Assembly (NCBI GenBank): GCA_021821235.1
Contig: JAKACS010000077.1
Location: 1-9,627 of the forward strand
Source: Bacillota bacterium
GTDB lineage: Bacteria > Bacillota > Bacilli > Bacillales_B > DSM-18226
Direction of reading: 5' to 3'
Length of the DNA: 9,627 nucleotides
Part shown: positions 1 to 5,812 of the stretch, piece after piece
Layout of the letters: the number at the start of each line of letters is the position of its first letter
Position numbering within the stretch: the stretch's first letter is position 1
Position numbers and translations under genes: made by a program
Notes under the pieces: generated by a model
Told to the model about the DNA's origin: nothing
The model's database searches: none
What the model saw: only the letters and a program-made list of their open reading frames with translations

Positions 1-73
1 AGTGTGCAGGCAGCCGATTCACTGCAAACGTATGCACATCCGATAACCAACTTAAATCCGGGACAATCGTCAT
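1..73 (-). CDS. lacZ: Beta-galactosidase, GH2 family, N-terminal fragment (runs off the window)
   Basis: This is the start of a gene read leftwards; 24 codons are inside the window and the rest lies beyond position 1. The peptide contains FAVNRLPAH about 16 residues after the start, preceded by a Trp and a short spacer. This matches the N-terminal layout of GH2 LacZ enzymes (E. coli LacZ has a W-x9-NRLAAHP arrangement; Bacillus forms have NRLPAHSDH). The ATG at 73-71 has a ribosome binding site, AAAGGAAG, at 91-84 on the minus strand, 10 bases upstream. LacZ hydrolyses lactose to glucose and galactose in the cytoplasm, which fits the galTKE operon in the same window. The plus-strand frame that is open across the same bases has no start in the window and is taken as a shadow. 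Only the N-terminus can be judged, so catalytic residues are not visible. Confidence 0.75.
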   Translation of the reverse strand, partial: MTIVPDLSWLSDVHTFAVNRLPAH

Positions 74-171
74 ATATGAAAAACTTCCTTTCTACTTAAA
101 GGTAACTTACTTTACAGATCCCAACATACCGGCAACAAAATGCTTTTGCATGATAAAGAAGATAAGTGCTG

Positions 172-184
172 CATCTATACAATG
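172..184 (+). repeat. 13-bp direct repeat, copy 1
   Basis: The sequence CATCTATACAATG occurs here and again, identical and in the same orientation, at 550-562. The two copies bracket the gene-free stretch that holds the terminator and the IS-like remnant. The flanking bases are not conserved, so the identity is exactly 13 bp. It could be a footprint of an insertion or deletion, or chance in AT-rich DNA. Confidence 0.4.
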
Positions 185-230
185 AAAAGAATTCCGCATA
201 TTCATTTAAAACACCTTTTTTGATATTTCC

Positions 231-276
231 ATTTTTAAAAAATAAAACGATGAAACGCCATTTTGCGCTTCATCGT
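231..276 (-). terminator. Rho-independent terminator downstream of the toxin-antitoxin region
   Basis: The arms at 247-258 and 265-276 form a 12-bp stem with a 6-base loop. Read on the minus strand every position pairs, with one G-U wobble; read on the plus strand that position is an A-C mismatch. On the minus strand the stem is followed by a T-rich tract (TTTATTTTTT). The orientation therefore favours termination of leftward transcripts from the toxin-antitoxin operon, before lacZ. Confidence 0.75.
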
Positions 277-306
277 CTCATTTTACATTTAAATGTTATA
301 TTCATG

Positions 307-403
307 GTTGAGAAAACCTACCCTATCAAGACTTTAAGCTTCCAGCATTGGCTCCGCCTTCGCCAAATGCCATGACAGCCACGCATGCTGTCCCCTCTAT
401 TTA
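307..403 (-). mobile_element. Possible right-end remnant of an IS200/IS605-type element (tnpB tail, omegaRNA-like)
   Basis: Read leftwards, this stretch has two successive hairpins. The first has arms 387-392 and 374-379 (GACAGC/GCTGTC, 7-base loop). The second has arms 362-370 and 345-352 (GCATTTGGC/GCCAATGC, one bulged T). Then comes a tail ending CTCAAC at 307. A short frame through the hairpins (400-326, minus) reads like a protein C-terminus, with VAVMAFGEGGANAG before a stop. A coding tail that overlaps a structured RNA and ends in a TCAA-type border is typical of the tnpB 3' end and right end of IS200/IS605 elements. No transposase body or left end is seen, so this would be a decayed end. 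The call rests on architecture and recollection of family style, not on an alignment. Confidence 0.35.
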
Positions 404-571
404 ATACTATAGCAGTGGATTATTACTAAACTGTGTCGCAGTTATGTGCAGGATGTAAAAAGTGGATTACCTTTCAAGCGAGTAAAAGCTTCTGAGGAGA
501 ATATACATAAAAGAATGAAAAAGTGGATGTTGAACAGAAAAAAACTTGTCATCTATACAATGTGTTTGTCT
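404..571. other. Gene-free stretch between IS-like remnant and toxin gene
   Basis: No convincing gene, RNA or promoter is seen here on either strand. The plus-strand frame that starts in this stretch and continues to 742 lies opposite the well-supported toxin gene and is treated as a shadow. The related strings GTAAAAAGTGGAT (near 456) and TGAAAAAGTGGAT (near 516) recur about 60 bp apart. The 13-bp repeat copy at 550-562 lies here. It may be decayed mobile DNA. Confidence 0.4.
550..562 (+). repeat. 13-bp direct repeat, copy 2
   Basis: Second exact copy of CATCTATACAATG, 10 bases beyond the stop codon of the toxin gene. The first copy is at 172-184. Together they enclose the terminator and the IS-like remnant. 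Confidence 0.4.
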
Positions 572-835
572 TTATTTATAAATATCGCCACGATTACCAA
601 TAGATTGGATATAAATTACTTGTTCATCATGATGAATGTCAAACAAAATCCTAAAATCCCCAATCCGCAACCGATACAAATTGGAATATCCTTTCATGGT
701 CTTAATATCTCCTATAGGAGGAATCACAACAAGACCTTTTAATCCTTCTGCAATTCTTTCTTGTACCTGTTTCTCTTGTTTAGCAATAAATTTTAATGCG
801 GACTTATGGTAAATCAACTTGTAGTCCGAATTCAC
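572..835 (-). CDS. RelE/ParE-family toxin of a type II toxin-antitoxin system
   Basis: An 87-residue protein with the compact RelE fold pattern: an N-terminal strand (YKLIYHKSALKFI), helices, then YRLRIGDFRILFDI (residues about 54-67) and the C-terminal IGNRGDIYK. The conserved basic and aromatic positions used by RelE-type ribosome-dependent mRNA interferases (Arg in the YRLR stretch, Arg82, Tyr86) are present. I chose the GTG at 835 because GGGGAGG lies 9 bases upstream. The frame stays open to an ATG at 865, but that start has no good site and would deepen the overlap with the antitoxin; the ATG at 844 touches the ribosome binding site. With this start the gene overlaps the antitoxin by 32 bases, so the two are probably translationally coupled. 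The likely role is growth arrest when the antitoxin is degraded. Whether it is an mRNA interferase (RelE) or a gyrase poison (ParE) is not settled by sequence alone. Confidence 0.85.
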   Translation of the reverse strand: MNSDYKLIYHKSALKFIAKQEKQVQERIAEGLKGLVVIPPIGDIKTMKGYSNLYRLRIGDFRILFDIHHDEQVIYIQSIGNRGDIYK

Positions 836-1061
836 GTTTTCCATCCTCCCCTGAAATGTACCCATCTTCGCTATTTAATTGTTCCAATTCCTGTTTAGAT
901 AATGGATGATGGTCGGGTTCTCCGTTGTCAATTTCCTCCCAAACTTCAGGTTTCTTTTTCGAACGTTGAACGAGAAATTCCAAGAAATCATATGCTGCCT
1001 TTTCATCTTCACGATCAAGGCGATCGATCAATCGGTACAATATCTCTTTACGAATAGCCAT
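804..1061 (-). CDS. Antitoxin partner of the RelE/ParE-type toxin
   Basis: An 85-residue acidic protein just upstream of and overlapping the toxin gene. The N-terminal half (IRKEILYRLIDRLDREDEK, then AAYDFLEFLV) is predicted helical and probably mediates dimerisation or DNA binding. The middle is rich in Glu, Asp and Pro. The C-terminus (GEDGKREFGLQVDLP) resembles toxin-binding tails of small Firmicutes antitoxins next to RelE toxins. The ATG at 1061 has GGAAGGAG 8 bases upstream. Antitoxin-first order and short overlap are the usual type II arrangement. It would neutralise the toxin and, with it, probably repress the promoter at 1105-1133. I recognise the family style but cannot assign a named antitoxin family with certainty. 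Confidence 0.8.
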   Translation of the reverse strand: MAIRKEILYRLIDRLDREDEKAAYDFLEFLVQRSKKKPEVWEEIDNGEPDHHPLSKQELEQLNSEDGYISGEDGKREFGLQVDLP

Positions 1062-1104
1062 AATTCATTCTCCTTCCATGTTATTTTAACTGTTTCCTAA
1101 CTTT

Positions 1105-1133
1105 ATATTAAAGTCATCCTTAGGTAAATACAA
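1105..1133 (-). promoter_or_regulatory. Sigma-A-type promoter of the toxin-antitoxin operon
   Basis: On the minus strand TTGTAT (1133-1128) is followed after exactly 17 bases by TAATAT (1110-1105), about 45 bases before the antitoxin start. Just downstream, GTTATTTTAAC (1080-1090 in plus orientation) is a small GTTA/TAAC inverted repeat in a position suitable for autorepression. The promoter is seen directly; the operator role is inference. Confidence 0.6.
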
Positions 1134-1178
1134 GTCATGACAATGAGATAGTCTAAAATGCAATTCATCTAACCTATC

Positions 1179-1193
1179 TTTTAGATTCTAAAA
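1179..1193. promoter_or_regulatory. 7-1-7 inverted repeat, possible operator in the divergent intergenic region
   Basis: TTTTAGA-T-TCTAAAA is a perfect 15-base inverted repeat between the leftward toxin-antitoxin promoter and the rightward flavin operon. The 7-1-7 geometry is that of Fur/PerR/Zur sites, but the bases match the Bacillus consensus sequences only in part. A TCTAAAAT half-site recurs at 1152-1159. A TATACT at 1235-1240 could be the -10 box of the flavin operon, with no good -35 box. Confidence 0.3.
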
Positions 1194-1291
1194 TAATCAT
1201 CAAGTTTTTTAAAGAAATTTTAAGAATCCTTTTCTATACTGTACATGTTAATAACGTTTTGTATGAATTTTTGCAAAGGAGGATTTTTCAA

Positions 1292-1789
1292 ATGAAAAAA
1301 ACGGATAAAAAGTGGATCATGCTTTGTTCGACGGCGGTTGCAGCCGTATACGCGGCAGGATACTTTACTACTGAGCCTCAAGCGGCAGCAGGGCAGCAGA
1401 CCGTTCAACATATTGTCCAACAAGCACAATCGAATAGCAGTCCGGCTGCTAGTATCAGCACTCAGGGAAAAAACAGCAATCAAGCGCAAAGTACAACCGT
1501 TGCACAAGCACAACCAAAACGGATGTATAAAGAAGGAACCTTTTCAGGCGAAGGAATGAACCGACGCGGATATATTGACGTCAAAGTATCCATTAAGAAC
1601 GATAAAATAACCGATGTACAAATCAGTAATTTTAGGATGAGTTATCCCGAAAGTGATGTCGTTGGACTGCCTAATGAAGTCATTCAGAAGCAAAGCCCAC
1701 AGGTAGATAATGTTTCAGGTGCAACATATAGTACAGCAGCTTTTTCGGATGCTGTCCAGCAGGCACTTGATCAAGCGAAAAACGCATGA
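1292..1789 (+). CDS. Membrane-anchored FMN-binding domain protein with flavinylation motif
   Basis: A 165-residue protein. Residues 1-7 are basic, 8-25 form one hydrophobic segment (signal anchor or signal peptide, no proper lipobox), 28-76 are a Gln/Ser/Asn-rich linker, and about 78-160 form an FMN_bind domain as in NqrC/RnfG. The domain ends with DNVSGATYST (139-148), which fits the flavinylation motif Dxx(S/T)GAT; Thr145 is the expected residue for covalent phosphoester-linked FMN. By the positive-inside rule the flavin domain should face the outside of the membrane. The ATG at 1292 was preferred over an in-frame ATG at 1259 because AAAGGAGG (1275-1282) is 9 bases upstream and the longer form would put extra residues before the hydrophobic segment. 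The stop overlaps a possible ATG of the next gene. The likely role is an electron carrier between the membrane protein encoded downstream and an external acceptor. Confidence 0.88.
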   Translation: MKKTDKKWIMLCSTAVAAVYAAGYFTTEPQAAAGQQTVQHIVQQAQSNSSPAASISTQGKNSNQAQSTTVAQAQPKRMYKEGTFSGEGMNRRGYIDVKVSIKNDKITDVQISNFRMSYPESDVVGLPNEVIQKQSPQVDNVSGATYSTAAFSDAVQQALDQAKNA

Positions 1790-1797
1790 GGTTAAAT

Positions 1798-2679
1798 ATG
1801 AGAAAAACAAAATTGTATATGGATACAGTAGTGGATATCAACGTTGCCACAACCAAATTAAATGAAGAGACCGAAGCAAAAATAGACCGGGCTTTTGCAG
1901 CATTTCAGCAAGTTGAACAGGCGTGCAGCCGTTTTAATCCTGAAAGTGAACTGATGATGGCAAGCCAACGAGTTGGGAAACCGGTAAAGATTAGTCCATT
2001 TCTATTTGAGCCGCTAAAGTTCGCTTTGGAAATCGCTCGGCTGACAGACGGACTGTTCGATCCTACTGTTGGAAAAATAATGGAGGAAAACGGATTTAAT
2101 CGGCAGTATTTAACGGGCAACGTACTGAACAGCCATTCAGCTGAAGCTGTTCAGTATCATGATGTCGAATTAGATCCGCAAAACCATACATTGCTGTTAA
2201 AAAAATCGTTAATCATTGATTTAGGAGCCGTCGCCAAAGGATTTGCGATTGACTTAGCTGCAAGCGAGCTGAAGGAATTTGAAGGATTTGTTGTCAATGC
2301 TGGGGGAGATTTGTTTGCCGGAGGTGTCAATGAAAAAGGGGATCCATGGAAAATCGGAATTCAGCACCCTTATCAAAAGGAGCAAATCATTGAAGCGATT
2401 GACATTTCCGATGCAGCGGTTTGCACATCTGGCAGTTATGAGCGAAGAAACGCGATGCGGCCAGATGTCCATCATATCGTCAATCCAGAAACAAAATCCT
2501 CGCCTTGTGAATGGGTCAGCAGTACGGTCATCGCACCATTCGCGATGATGGCCGATGGTTTTTCCACTGTTTCTTTTCTAATGGACAAGGAAAAAGCGAA
2601 GAGTTTTCTTGAAGAACTTTCTTTAACTGGCCTTTTGATTACACCCGAATTAGAACTTGTCAGAGTTGGAGGGATTTAA
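1798..2679 (+). CDS. apbE: FAD:protein FMN transferase, ApbE family
   Basis: A 293-residue flavin transferase that moves FMN from FAD onto a Ser/Thr of target proteins and needs Mg2+. Family motifs appear in order: SRFNPESEL (44-52), FDPTVG (87-92), DLGAVAKGFAID (141-152), NAGGDL (167-172), CTSGSYER (209-216), HHIVNP (225-230) and ADGFST (252-257), with Asp253 and Thr257 in the usual metal-binding positions. The natural substrate is almost certainly the FMN-binding protein encoded just upstream. No signal peptide, lipobox or membrane segment is visible, unlike many exported ApbE proteins. Start choice: the ATG at 1798 has GAGG at a suitable distance. An ATG at 1786, overlapping the previous stop, would add four residues and depends on coupling. 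The next gene begins immediately after the stop codon. Confidence 0.95.
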   Translation: MRKTKLYMDTVVDINVATTKLNEETEAKIDRAFAAFQQVEQACSRFNPESELMMASQRVGKPVKISPFLFEPLKFALEIARLTDGLFDPTVGKIMEENGFNRQYLTGNVLNSHSAEAVQYHDVELDPQNHTLLLKKSLIIDLGAVAKGFAIDLAASELKEFEGFVVNAGGDLFAGGVNEKGDPWKIGIQHPYQKEQIIEAIDISDAAVCTSGSYERRNAMRPDVHHIVNPETKSSPCEWVSSTVIAPFAMMADGFSTVSFLMDKEKAKSFLEELSLTGLLITPELELVRVGGI

Positions 2680-3537
2680 GTGTCACTAAGAAAATGGATA
2701 AAAACCCCTAAAGGTTATGTCACCATTGCTTTAGTTTCTTATCTTACTATTGCATCTATTAGTTCCAACAATAATCAAGGAATAAAAAATAGTCTCATTG
2801 CTGTGATCGCAACGCTGGCAACAGATTCTCTCCTGCGAATCATCATGAAGAGAAGAAGCAGCAAAGATAGCGCCGCAATTACCGGCTTAATTATTTCGCT
2901 AATTTTGAGTATCACAACCTCCTGGGTGGTTGTGGTTGGAACATCCATTATTGCCATCTTGTCAAAGCACTTTATCGTCTATAAAAAGAAGCCCGTTTTT
3001 AATCCGGCTACCTTGGGACTATTTTTTTCGATCTTTCTTTTTCAAACCGGACAAAGCTGGTGGGGGGCATTTGGCGATCTTCCAGCATGGACCATTCTCT
3101 TTCTATTGGTTGGCGGGGCATTGATTACAGACCGTGTGAATAAGTTCCCGCAGGTTTTATCATTTCTGTTAACATATATGGTCTTATTATTGATCATGGG
3201 ACAACTGAATATTGGAAATGCTGCCTTTGCTTTCAGACCGCCATTTATTAATGCGACCCTGTTTTTTGGCTTTTTTATGCTGACCGACCCACCGACATCG
3301 CCGGCAAAAGCAAAAAAACAGGTTCTATTCGGGATGCTCACAGCTGCTGCAGGAGTATTCGTATATGGAATCTTCGGCGGACTGGCCTATTTATTTATTG
3401 GTTTATTCTTGGGGAATATTTACAATTATCTTCAAAAGCGCTTTTCTTCAAAACGGACAGAGACGAATAGTATGATGGATCCACAAACAAGGGTAGGCAG
3501 AGCAAAACAAACCCGAACCTCCCGGGTGGGGAGATAG
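2680..3537 (+). CDS. RnfD/NqrB-like integral membrane protein of the flavin module
   Basis: A 285-residue protein with about nine hydrophobic segments from residue 11 to 250. It shares hallmarks of the NqrB/RnfD/RnfE family: AAITGLIISL (65-74), KHFIVYKKKPVFNPATLGL (96-114), where FNPA matches the family FNPA box, and TDPPTSP (202-208), matching the family TDPxTxP box. In Rnf and Nqr complexes these subunits pass electrons through the membrane. The SGAT-type flavinylation motif of canonical RnfD/NqrB is not seen. The GTG start directly follows the apbE stop, with GGAGGG (2668-2673) 6 bases upstream, so the operon is tight. Residues 255-285 are a basic tail with two RVGR repeats and no family counterpart I know. 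The neighbours suggest it supplies electrons to the flavinylated protein. Exact donor and acceptor are unknown. Confidence 0.82.
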   Translation: MSLRKWIKTPKGYVTIALVSYLTIASISSNNNQGIKNSLIAVIATLATDSLLRIIMKRRSSKDSAAITGLIISLILSITTSWVVVVGTSIIAILSKHFIVYKKKPVFNPATLGLFFSIFLFQTGQSWWGAFGDLPAWTILFLLVGGALITDRVNKFPQVLSFLLTYMVLLLIMGQLNIGNAAFAFRPPFINATLFFGFFMLTDPPTSPAKAKKQVLFGMLTAAAGVFVYGIFGGLAYLFIGLFLGNIYNYLQKRFSSKRTETNSMMDPQTRVGRAKQTRTSRVGR

Positions 3538-3558
3538 CTTTTTGGAAGAATGAATTAA

Positions 3559-3603
3559 ACGTAAAAAGCACCATTAAAGATATCGGTGCTTTTTACGTTT
3601 TTT
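3559..3603. terminator. Strong terminator between the convergent flavin and gal operons
   Basis: A perfect 14-bp stem (arms 3559-3572 and 3585-3598) with a 12-base loop is followed on the plus strand by six T. It ends the rightward flavin operon. It lies immediately beyond the galE stop, so it can also act on the leftward gal transcript, where the following T-tract is shorter. Confidence 0.9.
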
Positions 3604-4591
3604 ACTTATCATTGTACCCGTTCGGATTGGCTTGATGCCATTTCCACGCAGTCGCGATGATTGTCTTCAGATCGTTGTATTTTGGTTTCCAGCCGAGTAC
3701 GGACTGGGCTTTTTCAGAAGTGGCAATCAAAACGGCCGGGTCGCCTGCTCTTCTTGGGCTGATTTTTTCAGGAATTGGGTGCTCGGTTACTTGACGGGCT
3801 GTTTCAATGACTTGCTTAACTGAAAATCCTGTGCCATTTCCAAGATTGAAGACATCGCTTGTGTTGTTCTTGCGTAAATGCTCAAGGGCAAGCCAGTGGG
3901 CATTGGCCAAATCCATGACATGGATGTAGTCGCGGATGCATGTGCCATCTTCGGTTGGATAGTCATCGCCAAAAATACCGATTGCTTCGCGCTGCCCCAA
4001 GGCAACTTGAAGAATGATCGGGATCAAGTGGCTTTCCGGGTTATGATCCTCGCCGATCATTGCATCCGGATGTGCGCCGGCTGCATTAAAATAGCGAAGC
4101 GAAATCGATTTTAAACCGTACGCATTGTCGCTCCAACGAAACATTTTTTCCATCGCCAGTTTTGTCTCGCCATATGGATTTGTCGGATTGGTTACGTCCG
4201 ATTCCAAAATTGGGATGCTCTTTGGTTCTCCATACGTTGCTGCCGTTGAGGAGAATACTATTTTCTTAACCCCATGGTCAACCATCGCCGAAACGAGCGC
4301 GTGTGACGCAATCAAGTTATTCTCATAATAATCAAGCGGTTTTTGGACACTTTCACCCACTAAGGAACTTGCTGCAAAATGAATGACCGCTTCAATCTCA
4401 TGTTTTGCAAAAATAGAGTCAAGGAACTTGCGGTCGCTGATATCTCCTTGATAAAAGGTTCCTCCTGTTACTGCCTGCTTATGGCCCGTCCTTAGATTAT
4501 CAACGACAACAACCTCTTCGCCATGATTCAATAATTCAACAACGGTATGACTGCCGATATAGCCTGCACCGCCTGTTACTAAAATTGCCAT
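3602..4591 (-). CDS. galE: UDP-glucose 4-epimerase
   Basis: A 329-residue cytoplasmic enzyme of the extended short-chain dehydrogenase family that interconverts UDP-galactose and UDP-glucose with bound NAD. The NAD site GGAGYIGSH is at residues 7-15. SSTAATYG (114-121) carries Thr116 at the catalytic Ser/Thr position, and YGETK (140-144) gives the Tyr-x3-Lys pair. LRYFNAAGA (165-173) and the C-terminal region are also typical, and the length is normal. It is the last gene of the galT-galK-galE operon; its ATG lies 3 bases after the galK stop, and its ribosome binding site GGAGG lies inside the end of galK. It regenerates UDP-glucose for GalT and can also supply UDP-galactose for cell-envelope sugars. 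Confidence 0.98.
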   Translation of the reverse strand: MAILVTGGAGYIGSHTVVELLNHGEEVVVVDNLRTGHKQAVTGGTFYQGDISDRKFLDSIFAKHEIEAVIHFAASSLVGESVQKPLDYYENNLIASHALVSAMVDHGVKKIVFSSTAATYGEPKSIPILESDVTNPTNPYGETKLAMEKMFRWSDNAYGLKSISLRYFNAAGAHPDAMIGEDHNPESHLIPIILQVALGQREAIGIFGDDYPTEDGTCIRDYIHVMDLANAHWLALEHLRKNNTSDVFNLGNGTGFSVKQVIETARQVTEHPIPEKISPRRAGDPAVLIATSEKAQSVLGWKPKYNDLKTIIATAWKWHQANPNGYNDK

Positions 4592-4594
4592 TGC

Positions 4595-5788
4595 CTATTC
4601 CTCCAATAAAATTTCTTTCGTGCCATCGCCAATTTCACAAACATAAAAAGTTGGTTGCAAACCCGTTCTCGCCGAATAGTTTTCCGCAACCTGCTTTTGA
4701 AAAACAGCGACTGCTTCTTCTTTCACAAGGCTGACATTGCAGCCGCCAAATCCGGCGCCCGTCATCCGTGTACCGATGCACCCGTCAATTTTTGCCGCTT
4801 CTTCAAACAAAGTATCGAGCTCAAAACCGGTTACTTCATAGAGATCCCGCAGTGATTCATGCGATTTTTTCATTAATTCTCCAAACAGAATCAGATCATT
4901 TTCCTGAAGGCTTTTCGTTGCTTGCAAAACGCGGTCATCTTCTGTGATCACGTGCTCGACGCGGCGGCGAATGACTTCATCATCAATCGATGATTTCACG
5001 TTCACCCATTCATTATAACTCACATCGCCGAGGCAGTGAACCTCTGGGAGCTGCTGCTGAATCACTGCAAGCCCTTGTTCACACTCGCTTCTTCGTTCAT
5101 TGTATTTCGAGTCAGCAAGCCCGCGGCGCTTATTCGTGTTGGTGATCACCAACTTGTAACCAGTAATTTGGAACGGAACATATTCATATTCCAGCGTAGC
5201 GCAATCCAGCTTAATGGCATGGCCTTCTTTTCCCATTCCAACGGCAAACTGATCCATAATCCCGCAGTTTACACCGACAAAACGGTTCTCGGCACGCTGA
5301 CCCAGTTTAACAAGTTCAAGCATGTCAACTTCAATGCTGGCAAGTTTGCTTAATGCAAGACCGGTTACCAATTCAATCGAAGCAGAGGAGGAGAGGCCTG
5401 CGCCATTTGGAATATTGCCGTAAAATAGCACATCTGCACCCTTATAGCCGCTGGCATTTCCGCCCCCATCCAGCTCTAGCAATTCTTTTAACACGCCTTT
5501 TGAATAATTCGCCCAATCGTCTTCCTGCTTGTAGCTGATGCCTTCCTTCACAGAACATTCGACTGCTTGCCCCGGAAAATTAGCCGAACGAAAACGATAA
5601 ATCCCGTCTTGTCTTGGACTTGCAACTGCCCATGTTCCGAATGTTAACGCTGCTGGAAAAACATAGCCGCCATTGTAGTCCGTATGTTCACCGATTAAAT
5701 TTACCCGGCCCGGTGCAAAAAACAACCGGACATTTTCAGCATAGTCGAATTCGTCTTTAAATTGCGCAATTAATTGCTGTTGTTCCAT
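4595..5788 (-). CDS. galK: Galactokinase
   Basis: A 397-residue GHMP-family kinase that phosphorylates alpha-D-galactose to galactose-1-phosphate with ATP in the cytoplasm. The galactokinase signature GRVNLIGEHTDYNGG is at residues 27-41, the ATP-binding NGAGLSSSAS at 128-137, CGIMDQFA (175-182) holds the catalytic Asp179, and GHMP motif 3, RMTGAGFGGC, is at 341-350. The start at 5788 is chosen because AAGGAAGGG lies 6 bases upstream. An in-frame ATG at 5809 would add seven residues, use that site as coding sequence and overlap the end of galT. With this start there are 24 bases between galT and galK and 3 between galK and galE, so the three genes form one operon. Confidence 0.97.
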   Translation of the reverse strand: MEQQQLIAQFKDEFDYAENVRLFFAPGRVNLIGEHTDYNGGYVFPAALTFGTWAVASPRQDGIYRFRSANFPGQAVECSVKEGISYKQEDDWANYSKGVLKELLELDGGGNASGYKGADVLFYGNIPNGAGLSSSASIELVTGLALSKLASIEVDMLELVKLGQRAENRFVGVNCGIMDQFAVGMGKEGHAIKLDCATLEYEYVPFQITGYKLVITNTNKRRGLADSKYNERRSECEQGLAVIQQQLPEVHCLGDVSYNEWVNVKSSIDDEVIRRRVEHVITEDDRVLQATKSLQENDLILFGELMKKSHESLRDLYEVTGFELDTLFEEAAKIDGCIGTRMTGAGFGGCNVSLVKEEAVAVFQKQVAENYSARTGLQPTFYVCEIGDGTKEILLEE

Positions 5789-5812
5789 GAAAATCCCTTC
5801 CTTTTTCATTTG

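Noticed and set aside
1..99. Plus-strand open frame at the left edge that could be a gene's 3' end
   Set aside because: It lies opposite the lacZ start, which has a clear ribosome binding site and recognisable LacZ N-terminal residues; the plus-strand peptide matches nothing I know.
74..230. Sigma-A promoter and catabolite-responsive element for lacZ
   Set aside because: Candidate boxes (for example TTGTTG with TGTAAA on the minus strand) have poor matches or spacing, and the cre-like string TGCAAAAGCATTTTG lacks the central CG.
166..375. 69-codon plus-strand ORF
   Set aside because: It spans the minus-strand terminator hairpin and the IS-like stretch, has low-complexity content and no proper ribosome binding site.
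446..742. 98-codon plus-strand ORF opposite the toxin gene
   Set aside because: Its second half is the complement of a well-supported RelE-like toxin, and it has no convincing ribosome binding site.
1259..1291. Longer N-terminus for the FMN-binding protein
   Set aside because: The AAAGGAGG site at 1275-1282 lies inside this extension and points to the ATG at 1292; the extension would spoil the normal signal-anchor layout.
1338..1559. Alternative-frame ORFs on both strands inside the FMN-binding protein gene
   Set aside because: They lie within a coding region with a clear family assignment and show no start signals of their own.
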